From Coniferiporia sulphurascens (Eukaryota; Basidiomycota; Agaricomycetes; Hymenochaetales; Hymenochaetaceae): a stretch of 64,000 nt of DNA. The stretch lies in assembly GCA_002794785.1 (NCBI GenBank), contig NBBA01000016.1, positions 620,001-684,000 on the forward strand, read 5' to 3'. Of the stretch, positions 12,356 through 23,533 are shown in pieces. The notes under the pieces were generated by a model, which saw only the letters and a program-made list of their open reading frames with translations, had not been told where the DNA came from and did no database searches. Position numbers and translations under genes: made by a program. Within the stretch, counting starts at the first letter, position 1. Each line of letters begins with the position of its first letter.

Positions 12356-12990
12356 TAAGGAAACTATGAGGGTCTTCACGACTAGAGTGAGAGTGCACCA
12401 TCGCACTGTAGCGGTTTAACAAAGGTTTGGTTGAGCAGAACGATTTAGGTTCGAATTTTGTACTTGCACGCGGGGGAGCCTGAAAGCCCCAGCTCTTCGT
12501 CTTCGTGCGTCAGATTGCGCCGACGTTGTTCGCCGTGATCGTGCATGGAATCAGGACGAAAAAATATTGAGCTATCGCAAAAGTAAGCCTCCTGTCGTGC
12601 ACTTTTCGCGTTGTCTTCCTGGGCCCTCCACGCTGTGCAGAGTGCAAGGACACATCATAGGCCATCAGCCCCAGAATCGGAGGCCAGTATGAGCACGAAG
12701 GAGTACTTGATAGATGGACAACAAAATAAGCGATGTTTATACGAGGGGCATAGCAACAGTAAAGTGATCAGATTGGAACGTAAGCCTAGGATTGTATCAC
12801 GAGTTATCCATCTGTACAATTTCCTATTTGAATTGAAATCGAATCCTAATCACGTATACAACTTACCAGACCGAAATAGTTCTTCTCCAACCACTCCGAG
12901 ATTGAAGACTGAATCTGAGTATCGTCACGGCCAACGACGGCGACGGCGGCCTCTGCTCGTCGACTGATCGTAACGTCGACCTGGTTATCG
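12356..12990. other. Region upstream of the J-domain gene
   Basis: Presumed promoter and leader of the gene at 12991. An open frame at 12611-12967 (118 codons) has no recognisable domain, and I do not call it a gene. Confidence 0.5.
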
Positions 12991-14151
12991 ATGGCTTTGC
13001 GCTTTATAACTGCCTCCTCCCTTGCCGCTACCCAGACCCCGACTTCAGTCTTGCGTCCTCACACGGTCTCGAGCACGAAGAAACTGAGACTCGGAGCAGC
13101 CTCCATTAATATGACCGGTACGGGTTTGAGCAGGCGTGCGCTCTCAACAGGTGCAGCGACACACTATGACACGCTCGGTGTACCACGCGCCGCCTCGCGC
13201 ATGGAGATAAAGGCGAGCTACTTCCGTGTAAGTGCGCGTCCTTTTGTCTCAGCTTCAGTATCTGATTCAATTTGGTGCCCTTTCAATAACTCTTACCTTT
13301 GCGTACCCTCGCTCGTCATTTCGCCTGTCATGTTGTACCTCGTTCCCCTGCACGACACCTCTTACCAATCCGCACGCATGCTTGTGTAGCTGAGCAAAAA
13401 GTACCACCCCGACGCGCGAGCACACCGAAGTGACGGCGGTGGAGGTATCGACGAGAAGGCAACAGCGGAGAAATTCCATGCAGTTAGCGAAGCATACGCA
13501 GTGCTCAGCAGCGACCGCCAAAGGTGCGGATGTCTCTCTTCGTTCCGTAAACCCCGCGCCTTGCCTCTTCACTCCTCATTTCTTCTCGTCTACCCCCTTC
13601 ACTTTCACAACTTTCTCTCACGTGCTCCAAGTACTGCACGCCCGACTCACGCTCTCCACAGACGCGCGTACGACCGTACCCTAGGCGTCGCACCCGCGCC
13701 TGCGGGCTCTAGAACGGGCGCGAGCACAAGCACAGGCACGGGCGAAGCAAGCCGCTGGGCGTACGAGATGCACGAGCGTCGACGGCGCGGTGCGACACAC
13801 GCGTGGGAGAGCGCACGTACGTACCGCGCACACCAGCACCAGCACCCTCATCACCAGCATGCCGGTACGCGCCATCCTGGTGCGGCGGCGCACGGGCGGG
13901 CGTACGACCCCACCTCGTCACAATCCCACCCCTCAACCTCATCCCATCCTCATCCTTCCGACACAAACGTGGACAAGGAGAGATGGACCCCACAGCCGCT
14001 GCGCGGACGCTCAGCTCGCGAGGAGGCGGAGCGGCGAGCGTACGACCGTGTGGTGCGTGAGTCGAGCGTGGGTCGCTTCTTGCGCACGGTTGGGATTATC
14101 CTTGTCGTTTCGTGGATAGGCGGGTTTGGGCAGGGGTGGGGTGCCGGGTAG
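12991..14151 (+). CDS. J-domain (DnaJ/Hsp40) protein, probably mitochondrial, with a C-terminal TM segment
   Basis: Three exons (12991-13227, 13390-13523, 13662-14151) join in phase to a protein of 286 residues. The N-terminus is rich in Ser, Thr, Arg and Leu and lacks acids for about 45 residues, like a mitochondrial presequence. A J-domain of roughly 60 residues follows, beginning with a YDTLGV helix and carrying the diagnostic HPD motif just after the first splice junction (KKYHPDA), then an SEAYAVLSS helix and an RRAYD end. The rest is Arg/His/Pro-rich and low in complexity, with a single hydrophobic segment near the C-terminus (FLRTVGIILVVSWIGG). J-proteins stimulate Hsp70 ATPase; this one may work at a mitochondrial membrane. 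Organelle and Hsp70 partner are inference. There is no zinc-finger or C-terminal substrate domain, so it is a class III J-protein. Confidence 0.9.
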
Positions 14152-15099
14152 GTGAGGATGTGGTCACGCAGACGGACTTGGTGTTCGTCTTTATTTTATT
14201 TCTTTCCTTCCCTTATTTTCTGTTTTTGAATGTAGATTCAAACCGATACTTCTAACGGCGACTCATTCCACGTCAAGGGCGAATTTACGATGATCTCTGA
14301 CCAAGCTTGAGTCTGTTCCAAACAAGAATACCGTGCGTGCAGTGCGCATATTACACTTGTTGTCCTACGGAATAACAGCGCTTTGAATGAAAATCTATGA
14401 CTATGCCGATGGACTGCCATGTTTCTCGGGCGAAAAAACAAACCCCACTAGCTGCGATTACATGAGCCCCGTGGAGGCTTTCGACGATGAAATATGCATT
14501 CCAGGTATAAGCGACACACTCGACTTGAACATCTGCTTGTGCGGTTGATAGCCCTACAGAAGATGCGTATGCACAAGTCCTGGCACATTCGAAGTCCGCC
14601 TTTAAGTATTTAGTATGCAACATGGACTCGATAGACTTCGACTCCGAGATTCGGTGTGCATCTTTCTGAAGCTGGTTGGAGTTGTCCTTGAGCAGCTTGG
14701 AGTGTTCACGTTGACTTTTGGAACTACCTTGAACACTTGTCCAAGACGCCAATATGTTCATACAGAGATCCAGAACCGCGAGGTCACCACCAGCTGCAAT
14801 CAGTTACAGCTTCTCATAACCTCTCGCGACAGAAGTCAGGGTTGGTATCGGGGAAGGGAGAGGGAAAGACCAAAAATCTATACCCGGTGCCCGCAGATAG
14901 GCTTGGCTTAATTTTTCGAGCGAAAAAATAGACGTCACGTACGAGCTTCCGCCAGCTAGCCCGCGCCGTGCGGGAAGAAAGTACCATTTGCATTACGTCG
15001 AAAGTGGAAAATATAGCACAAAAGTGAAAAAGGTGAGTAAACGGTGGAAACCCGAAGGTCGTATGTACGTGCGGAGTGTGGATCACATTTACTGTACGA
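14152..15099. other. Intergenic region between the J-domain gene and APM1
   Basis: The 3' ends of two converging genes meet here. Short frames on both strands show no domain or splice support. Nothing else seen. Confidence 0.6.
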
Positions 15100-16910
15100 T
15101 CACATCGGCACGATCGGCGCACTGCCTTTTTCCAACGCCGTTCGTAAACTGAAAACAGAGAACGAGAATGAATGAGTAACAACTCGCATGACAAGAGGGA
15201 AAAAAAGAAAAGGAAAGGAAAGGGCTAAAGTGCTAAAGCGTAAAAGCGCACCTGTAGTCGTCACCGTGCTGCGTGATATAGCGTACCCAGGGGAGAGCCT
15301 GGTACCCGCTCTTCTCTACGATTTTGAGGTACCGCACCTGGATTCCGGACACGGTGAAGTAAGGGATCTCGAACTTGATCGTGATAGGCGCGCGGCGCTC
15401 CACGTCGTTTTCTGCGAAATAGCAGAAAGGGGGCGCAGTCAGCGAGCTGAACACTTCAGAGGGGATGGGAGATGCAGAAGCAACCGACGAGACGAGACGA
15501 CTACTCACCATTCCGTACACTCGGAAGCGCAAAATGCGCACGCATAAGGAACTCCTTCCCCCCCGCCAACTGCTTAATCTTCCACACAAACGCGCTCTTA
15601 TCCGGCGCATACTGCACACTCCCCGTCGCCGCCCTAAACTTGGGCGAGCTCGCGTCATCCGGCACAGGTACATACACCTCGACGTTATTCGCTGAACTGC
15701 GGCGCTTGAACTGCGCCTTGATCTTGACCATGTACTCGATACGGGAGCCCTTGTGGCTCTCGACGGCCGCTTCGGCCCAGATGAGCGGTTTGACGGGCGT
15801 GCTGAGGCGGTAGGACATGAGTTCGAACTCGCCGTCGGGCGGGATGAAGGAGATGGTGCGGTCGTTTTCGAAGCGCGAGAGTCGGACGCATTGGTGGAAT
15901 TTGACGTCTTCCATCTCGATTGCTTTTCCTCGTGCGGCTGTGGTGCGAGTGGGTGAGTGAGTGAGTGAGTGAGTGGGAGTGTGGAGAAGGAAAGGAGGAT
16001 GTGCTTACTGCGTCCGGTGCTCTCGAACATGACTTTATCGTTTAGCCCTAGTCTGAGCTCTGGCATACCGGAGAGGTAGCATTTCATCTTGACGGCGCCT
16101 AGGATCTCCGAGCGGATTACGTTTCCGTTTGCGTTGACCTGATAAACGCAATGCAATGGTAATTCCAAATTAGCGTAAATTCGTGCTTATGGGAGGTAGA
16201 TGGGTACAAGGAGGCGTACCAGCATATTTACGCTCTCGATAACGTCCAAGAACACTTCGTTTTTTCTGTACTTGATACCCTCTGACCGCCACGACACTGC
16301 ATTCGTCACGGCCATAGGCGGGCGGACTTGTACTTCCAGCTGGTGCGACTCCTGCGTAATGTACCTAGCACACAAGTAACGAAGAGTGAGAACCAGGAGC
16401 AGGATGCAGCGTAATCGGCCCGCACGCACTCTTGTAGGATCTTGCTCTCGGTTGTTTGTGGGTATCCAAAGTCCATCATCTCGTCCAAGAGCTCGTAGAT
16501 GATCACGAAGTTGTCGCGTATAGATTCCTCTTCGAGTTCTTTGAAGTATTCGACGAGGACGCCGGATAGACGGTGCAGGAAGATGATGACCTCTGCTGCG
16601 TTCGTGTTGCGTTTTGAGAGCGCGAGGACTAGATAACGCGGGCGCGTCGGAAATGAGTTGGGAGGTCATGGTATTGTTATTTTGGCAGCGGAGTAGGGTA
16701 TGGGTACGCACGATAGAGGTTACTGTGCCGGATATGCATATAGTTTATGCCCGCATTTGATAAACACGGCGTGACTTGCTGCCCCTCCTCCTCGATCTCG
16801 AGCATAAGTGGGAGGAAACGCTCGACGTAAGACGGCGGGACGTCGTCGCGGTAGGACCGCTGGATGAGGGGCTTGCCCTTGAGGTCGAGGATGGCGATGA
16901 GGCTCGCCAT
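15100..16910 (-). CDS. APM1: AP-1 clathrin adaptor complex, medium (mu) subunit
   Basis: Seven exons (16910-16712, 16628-16430, 16364-16220, 16138-16009, 15937-15509, 15411-15252, 15148-15100) join in phase to 436 residues, the usual length of mu1. The N-terminal longin-like part starts ASLIAILDLKGKPLIQRSY. The linker holds the signature DNFVIIYELLDEMMDFGYPQ, and the C-terminal mu-homology domain has KFHQCVRLSRFENDRTISF and ends GYQALPWVRYITQHGDDY. That domain binds YxxPhi sorting signals in cargo at the trans-Golgi network and endosomes. The last small exon, giving SLRT after DDY, is my reading of a donor at 15251-15250; without it the frame stops at 15233. The intron between exons 4 and 5 contains a GAGT microsatellite (about 15952-15976). 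It is divergently paired with ADE8. Confidence 0.94.
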
Positions 16911-17132
16911 GGCGAAGCGTAGGAGGATGGTGCGAGGGAGAGCGGAAGGCGGAGGGCGGGCGGAGGACGCGGGGCGGGGACGACGACCGAGCCCTGTGCC
17001 GTGTCGAGCACAGCGTCGCCGCGTCGGAGGTCGGAGGGAGCGTGGGAATGGCGCCACGCGATTATCTACTATCTTATCTCGTGAATTTTGTAGCGTCTGT
17101 ATGCGTCCTCGTCCTTTCGTCCTCCCGTCGAG
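16911..17132. promoter_or_regulatory. Shared divergent promoter region of APM1 and ADE8
   Basis: Only 222 bases separate the two start codons on opposite strands, so both promoters and leaders must lie here or overlap the genes. The APM1-proximal half is very GC-rich; no clear TATA box is seen. Joint regulation is possible but not shown. Confidence 0.6.
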
Positions 17133-17849
17133 ATGGGCAGCCAGCCAAGGCGGATAGTCGTGCTCATTTCAGGCTCTGGTGCGGGTTTTGATTAGAAAAT
17201 ATATATATTATGTTTTCGATGCTGATAGACCGACCCGACAGGGAGCAACCTGCAGGCACTCATCGATGCACAGAACACCCCCGCGCTCCCAGACTGCCAA
17301 ATCGTCCGTGTCATCTCTAACCGCAAGGCAGCTTACGGCCTAACCCGCGCCGCCACTGCGTCCCCACCCATCCCGACCGCCTACCTCGCCCTGCAGCCCT
17401 TCCTCAAGGCGCACCCGGGTTCAACACGCGTTGATTACGACAAAGCCATCGCACAGCTCGTCGTAGCGGAGACGCCTGACATCGTCGTTCTCGCGGGATG
17501 GATGCACATTCTCAGCGAGTCCTTCCTCGAGACTCTCGGCACTGTGCCTGTCATCAACCTGCACCCCGCGCTACCCGGCGCGTTTGACGGCGCGCACGCA
17601 ATCGAGCGTGCGTACGAGGCGTTCCAGCGCGGCGAGATCGAGAAAACTGGTATTATGGTCCACCGTGTCATTAAAGAGGTGGACCGCGGCGAGCCGATCG
17701 TACTGCGTAAGGTCCCGATCGAGAAGGGCGAGTCGATCGAGGCGTTCGAGGAGAGGCTGCATAGAGCAGAGTGGGAGATCATCGTTGAGGCTACTGCTAA
17801 AATACTGGAGGAAGTTTGTAAGAATGATGAGAATAAAACTGTTGTATAA
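17133..17849 (+). CDS. ADE8: Phosphoribosylglycinamide formyltransferase (GAR transformylase)
   Basis: Two exons (17133-17178 and 17242-17849) encode 217 residues, typical of monofunctional GARFT. The enzyme moves a formyl group from 10-formyl-tetrahydrofolate to GAR, the third step of purine synthesis, in the cytosol. The N-terminus has the IVVLISGSGSNLQALID nucleotide-binding start, split by the intron inside the second glycine-serine pair. The catalytic Asn and His are in VINLHPALPG, and the catalytic Asp in the DRGEPI stretch. The start was chosen because it leads directly into the conserved strand and the splice restores it. It is a stand-alone fungal enzyme, not the trifunctional animal form. 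Confidence 0.96.
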
Positions 17850-18324
17850 TATGTGGGTTATAGGAGCTCTTCCCTTGCTACCGTCTAAATTATGACGTAG
17901 GATATTTATGGAAAAGTGAGAATAACAGAATTCGGGAGCAGCATACCTCGACAGGTTGACCTGTAGCGTACCCTCAATGTAGATATATGCTTCGACCGTA
18001 TGCAACCTGAGCGAGTGCAGTATCTCCGAAACACCAGAGCGCACCCATTAAAAAAGCGGACAACAAATCAAGTGTCTGGATATTATATGAATTTACAGCG
18101 TAAACATAAAGTCCCTTAGTTCTAATAACAGTCCGAATCTCTATTCAAAACATAAAAGATTCTGCTACTTTCAATAAAGCCGATCAAACCCAGCGGAATT
18201 GCCGAAACCGTGAGAAAAGGCGTCTGTTCGCGCCTGCGTCGCGTCACCGATCCGACGTGTCTACTACGAAAGCAGCTCAATAACTAAGTTAAATGCTCGC
18301 AGCACCCCGTTAAGTCCTGCCAAA
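17850..18324. other. Intergenic region ADE8 to transporter
   Basis: 3' region of ADE8 and promoter region of the transporter. No ORF with support, no repeat noticed. Confidence 0.6.
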
Positions 18325-21300
18325 ATGACAGGTTTCGGCGGCCTCGCGGTCGCAGACGGCAGCGCCGACGAGGACGACGTACAATGGTCGGGCACCCCTA
18401 GAATACTCGCACCGTCGTGGTTGCAGCTGCCCACACTCGCGGTCGGGCTCCTGGGCGTACAGGTGCTGTGGTCTGTCGAGATGTCGTATGGTGAGTTGCC
18501 TTTACTTGATCGTGTATGGTTGCGTATCTGATTTAGTCATGTGGCGCAGCGTCGCCGTATCTTATTTCTCTGGGCTTGTCCAAGTCGCTTACCGCGGTAG
18601 CGTTCCTCGCGGGTCCGCTCTCGGGTCTCATCGTGCAGCCTCTCATAGGTTCGTATCCTGTGCAACTTATACGCAAGACGAAAGCTGACGGGGAGAAACT
18701 AGGTGTCATCGCTGACAACTCAAAATCGCGTTTCGGACGTCGGAGACCGTACATGATACTTGCTACCGTAGTCTGCGTTATTTCAATGCTGCTACTCGGG
18801 TTTACACGGGACTTTGTATCCGTCTTCACCACCAGGGGGAGCTCACTAGTGCGTATCATAATTTCTTCTCAAATTTTGTTTACGAATATTAAGTGGGCTG
18901 GTAGAACGACACTTTGACAATCGTCTTTGCCGTCGTCGCGTTATACGGCATCGACTTCTCCGTCAACGCGGTGCAGGCGGTCGACCGTGCTCTCATCGTT
19001 GACACGATACCGTTCTCTCTGCAGCCAGACGGGAACGCCTGGGCGGCACGAATGTTAGGCCTCGGCAGCGTGATTGGGTTTTTCATGTACGTACCCCCTT
19101 TTCTCGACTCGCAGTATAATACTAACCCCGACATTCGGCATATGGTATATAGAGGGAACGTCAACCTCGCCGAACCGCTCTCGTTTCTCGGAAACACTCA
19201 ACTTGAGGTCCTGTCCGTAATCGCTGCGTTTCTGTTATTGTCGACTCAATCGACGACTGCAGCGTGCGTTAAGGAAAAGGTCCTCATTTCTTCTTCGTGC
19301 GTCCCTTTTTTTCTTTTTCGAATTGCGCCCTCCTCCCTTGCCTCTTCTTCTTGTGTTTTGACTATGAGCGTAGGCGGAGTCGGGGTGGGCTTCGGCAGGA
19401 GATTAGAGAGATATGGGATAACATCCTGACTCTCCCTCGGATTATTCGCCAAATAGTGAGTCTGAGTCTTCTCCACGCAGTGCAGTACAAACTGACACAC
19501 GCATGACAGTGCATTATACAATTCTTGTCAGTAGCCAACCACCCATAACTCATTCCTCATCGACACACACAAAAAAAAAACTGACCAAATTCACCTCTCA
19601 ATCCACACTTCACAATCCACATACAGAGCCTGGCTCGCGTGGTTCCCAGTTCTCTTCTACACGACTGTATACGTGGGGGACTTGTACAAGGCCTCGCAGC
19701 CTTTGCCCGCGGACGACGCGGCGGCGGACGCGCAGGACACGCAGGCGACTATCGTTGGTGCACGCGCGTTTTTTCATTTTAGCCTCGTGGCGCTTGTGGC
19801 GAATTTCGTGTTGCCGATTTTCGTGAAGGGGGAAGGTGAACGTTCGGATGCGGGTGTGGGGGTGTCGAGGCTGCCGCTGCCGTTTTTGGAAAAGCTGAAG
19901 GTTGTGCACCTGTGTGAGCTCTGGGCGGGGTCTCATTTGCTCTTTGCGCTGTGTATGGGTGCGACATTGTGAGTGGCTGCGTACTCTTCTTCGTCTGTTG
20001 GGCAGGGCGGGGCCGGGGTGTACCCGTTCTCCTGACTGTGCGGTTATTTTTGACATCGACATTGACGATTAACGGGGTGATTTTTTTATTTTATTTTGTA
20101 GCTTCGTTTCGAGCGTGTCGGGCGCGACGGTCCTTGTCACTGTCATCGGGTTCTCGTGGGCTATGACGCAGTGGGCGCCGTTCTCACTGGTAAGTTTTCA
20201 TCCGTTCGTTTACCCGTTGTAATTGCAACGGCGACGATGGAATTTGCCGTTCACCCTCCGCCTTCCATTTCCCATTGCTAATTGTTTGATGCTCCACACC
20301 GACAGCTAGCCGAAGAGATCCTCGCCTCGTCGCAGGAGGAATGCTTCGACGATAGCGCGTCTATCTCTATTCGTCTCCTCGATACACGGGGCCCGGACGT
20401 CGACGCTGACGCTGATGTGGATGTGGTATGGGACGAGTCACATGAGCGTCAGCGCCTAATGGAAGACGGGCGGCGGCGGGAAAACTCTACGAAGCTTAGA
20501 ACAACCGCGGACGAGGACGAGCGCGGAGACGCCAGTGATGAGGGGTCGAGGGCTTCGTCGTTCGATGGTGATGGCGACGGTTCGGGGCTACGTGTAAACA
20601 CGCGCATGAATGGATTGCTGGGTAACGACGCGGCTCGGCGTAGCCGTCTCGAGTTCCACTCCGACGCCGACGCCGACTTCGAGAACAGGGGCAGGGACAG
20701 GGATGCAGAGCGCGCGCAGCCCGCCTCGCGGCCAAGTGGGGGACTCCAAGCGAAATCAGGGATCATCATCGTAAGTATTCCCTCACATACGCGCTCCCTT
20801 CATCGCAGTCCCTTCTTACGGATTCCAACGCTCACCGTATTCTAATTTTTCTTCCAACGCGGATTGCGATGGGTACAGGGCATCCACAACCTCTTCATCG
20901 TAATCCCGCAATTCATATCGACTGGCCTCGCCTCGCTCGTATTCGCGCTGTTCGATCCTGGCAAGTCCGTCCGGCCCGGGCATAATCCGGGCATCGGCAT
21001 TCCCGGGCCAGCGAATGGCGCTGGGAATGGGAACGGGACGATTGCGGTCGGGGATGTGAATGGCAATGGCAATGACAATGTCACAGACGCGGTCGCCTCG
21101 CTGCTGTTCCACGCAAGAGAAGAGGGCGAGGACGCTCACAGCGTGAACTCGGTCGCTGTCATTTTCCGGTACGCAGGCCCTTTCTTTTTTTTGTTTCTTC
21201 CTTTCCGCCTGCCCCCAACTCTACCTGCTTCACACGGAAACGCTGACAAATTACAATTGGAATTCACAACATGTTATATCTTGCAGCTTCGGGGGCGTCG

Positions 21301-21362
21301 CTGCGATGATTGCGTTCGTGCTGTGTTGGCGTCTGGCGCGAGAACTCAAAAGGGGTCGATAG
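18325..21362 (+). CDS. MFS sucrose-type (GPH/SUT family) proton-sugar transporter
   Basis: Twelve exons (18325-18490, 18550-18648, 18703-18848, 18905-19086, 19153-19296, 19374-19455, 19510-19526, 19627-19968, 20102-20189, 20306-20770, 20879-21168, 21287-21362) join in phase to 698 residues. Family signs are LQLPTLAVGLLGVQVLWSVE in TM1, ASPYLISLGLSKS in TM2, GRRRPYM in the loop between TM2 and TM3, and DFSVNAVQAVDRALIVD in TM4. The aromatic helix WLAWFPVLFYTT follows the 17-nt exon 7, and FIVIPQFISTGL lies near the end. Relatives such as fission-yeast Sut1 carry sucrose or maltose with protons across the plasma membrane; the substrate here is unknown. A long acidic, Asp-rich loop of about 120 residues (exon 10), predicted cytoplasmic, makes it longer than average. 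It is convergent with URC4. Confidence 0.9.
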
Positions 21363-21685
21363 AAATGTGAAGTGTGAATCATGAATCACGGATATGCATA
21401 CTTATTATACATTTGTGCCTATACCTCTCACTAGACTATCTTTTTTTTCTTTTTCCTTGTCTCAAAAACCCCTCCTTATTTTCACTTGCGTATGTAGTCG
21501 CGTATGTACAGTACCGTTAATCTCACCCTCTTTCGCTGGACTTTACTTCAGGATATTTTTTTCCTAAAACCCGCTACGGATTTACCAAGTGAAATAAGTG
21601 AAGAGTATACAAATTTACGTACGTTAAAGGGAAGGTTGAATTCACTCGTACTAACTACGTTATGATGCAGCCCCCGCGCCCCGAT
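21363..21685. other. Convergent 3' region between transporter and URC4
   Basis: 323 bases holding the 3' ends of two converging genes. T-rich tracts near 21435-21475; no other feature. Confidence 0.6.
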
Positions 21686-23533
21686 TTAGAACACCGTCCC
21701 GTCACTCTCGATCTCGATCGGGGGCCCTTTCGTCTGCGGACGCTTCTGCGCAGCGATCTCGCGCCCGCCCTTCCACGTCGCGCTCTCGAGCACCTGTGCG
21801 AGTGTAAGCTGCTCGCGCGTCAGGCCGAGCTTCGCGCGGATGCCGTCGGCGATACGGTCCCTGCCGGCGTCGGAGCGGAATGCGGAACGTCATGGTGCGG
21901 AAATGAAATGAGTGATATGAATAGAATGGGTGTTTGAGTGGTGTGAGTGAGTGTGAGTGTGAGTGTGTACGGGGGGAGACGGAGGGACGGTGACGTACAA
22001 CTCGACGACGGTCATTGCGCGCCACTCGACGACGGCGGGGTGGGACGGCGGTAGTCGTGGGATGGAAGAAGTCGGGTCAGGGTAGAACGAAGAAGGGATT
22101 ACGCCCGCGCGGAGCGAGAGGATCCCGAGGTCGACGAGTAGACCGCCTATTAATGTTTCCTCTTAATCAAAATGGCTCTGGAGAACTCGTAAAATGAACG
22201 AAGACGTGCCGTTACGGTACTCTGGGAGGCCTGTCAGGTCGCCGAGGTCGGAGATCTCCCATTTCAGGACCTTTTGGAGCGCCTCGAGCAGGCTGTAGGT
22301 CGTCCAGCCGGTGAGCTTGTGAAAAGGCACGAGATCGTCGCCTTCCTCGGCTGCGGGGGCGAGCGCGGTGCACGACCATACGTCGCCGAGAGGCGTACCG
22401 CCCAGCGTCGTGCGCGATGCGGGCCAGATCTCTTGCAGACCGTATATGAGGACGTGCCACAAGGCTGTAACGGACACCGAGCGAACGCCTGTGCTTAATG
22501 TGACAGATTGAGATTCGAGATAGTCTGGAACATCGGATTGAGTAATAGTAAGCGTGTGGTAGGCGTTGTGGGGACGTTGGTTGACGAACCTACGAGGTTT
22601 CCCGGTCTGGCGTCTTCACCGAAGTACTCGAGATTCGCGCGGAGAGCATTTGCGAGCTTCGAGAGTAGCGTTGCGCGCCCTTCGAGGCCGTTCATGGGAT
22701 TCTCCTCGGTGACCTGCATAGCGGCCCCTGTGTTCTCAGGAGTGACGCGTGCAAGCCCCTCGGCTTCGGGAGAAGTAGAAGAAAAGAAAGAAAAAGACAT
22801 CGATCATATGTTAGATTGTCCATTGACGAAAAGAGATGATGGAAGAGAAATCACACCATCAACACGATGTGGCTGGCTTTTATCCCCTGAGAAGAACCCG
22901 TTCTCGAACATATGAAAACTTGCAACACCGAGGCCCTCGGAGCGACTGAACACTTGGCCAGTTCCAGGCTCCTTATATTCCCAGACGTTACCCGCGCCTG
23001 CATCAAGCAAGACCGATACCAGGAAGAGGTCGAGGAGACGCTTGCATATTTCCCTGTCGTCCGGAGGGGCTGACGATGCCTTCCACTTGGCTATCAAAGG
23101 CTCAACTCGCGGACGCCCGGCGTCGAGGTGCCGCCATCGGCCGTGTGGAGGGATCTGATAGTAGGCCGGAGAGCGCGATGAGTCACATCCGCACCGCGAT
23201 GCTGAGCACGAGTGACGATAAGAGCACAGGGGAGACGCACAGAGTCGGTGTTCGCGCCAAAGTCCCGCTGTAGTTCGAGGAATCGAAGAACAGAAATAAG
23301 GGCAAAATCATGCGTCCAGTTTTAGCATGGGCTACTGCTCTTGTAGGTGTAGTGTATGCGCGCACCTGAATGATCTTCGTGCAGAACTCTACAGCGTCGG
23401 CCTCCTTCTCAGGGTGGTACTCAAAATACTCTAGCTTGTCCACCCGTGCGAGCGCGTGGACTCTGCCGCAGCGTTCTCGTATGGCCGTCGGTGTGCGCAA
23501 ATGTGCGATTTTCTGGGCGACGGACGAGGACAT
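21686..23533 (-). CDS. URC4: DUF1688 protein, URC4/Urg3-like, putative uracil catabolism
   Basis: Seven exons (23533-23366, 23267-23241, 23154-22857, 22763-22590, 22524 to about 22210, 22146-21999, 21860-21686) join in phase to about 434 residues. Recognisable stretches are LRTPTAIRERCGRV at the N-terminus, RWRHLDAG after the 27-nt exon 2, LLDLFLVSVLLDAGAG, then FSRSEGLGVASFHMF, the MNGLEGRATLLSKL motif, LWPASR-like HVLIYGLQEIWP, and WKGGREIAAQ near the end. URC4 acts in the reductive-independent URC route by which many fungi use uracil as nitrogen source; its exact reaction is not established. The exon 5 donor is uncertain: a GC donor after 22210 restores the YRNGGL stretch I remember for the family, while a GT donor after 22216 removes two residues. 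The start at 23533 was preferred to an in-frame upstream ATG at 23584. Confidence 0.9.

Noticed and set aside
12440..12475. GGTTCGAA-like B box near 12448
   Set aside because: No matching A box or cloverleaf upstream; chance match.
12611..12967. 118-codon open frame before the J-domain gene
   Set aside because: Mixed composition, no domain, and lies in the expected promoter and leader of the next gene.
13681..13993. Long minus-strand frames opposite the J-domain gene
   Set aside because: GC-rich, Arg-rich shadows of the real exon 3.
15233..15251. Read-through C-terminus CAFTL for APM1
   Set aside because: A GT donor at 15251-15250 and a downstream exon giving SLRT fit the family end better, though the read-through form is not excluded.
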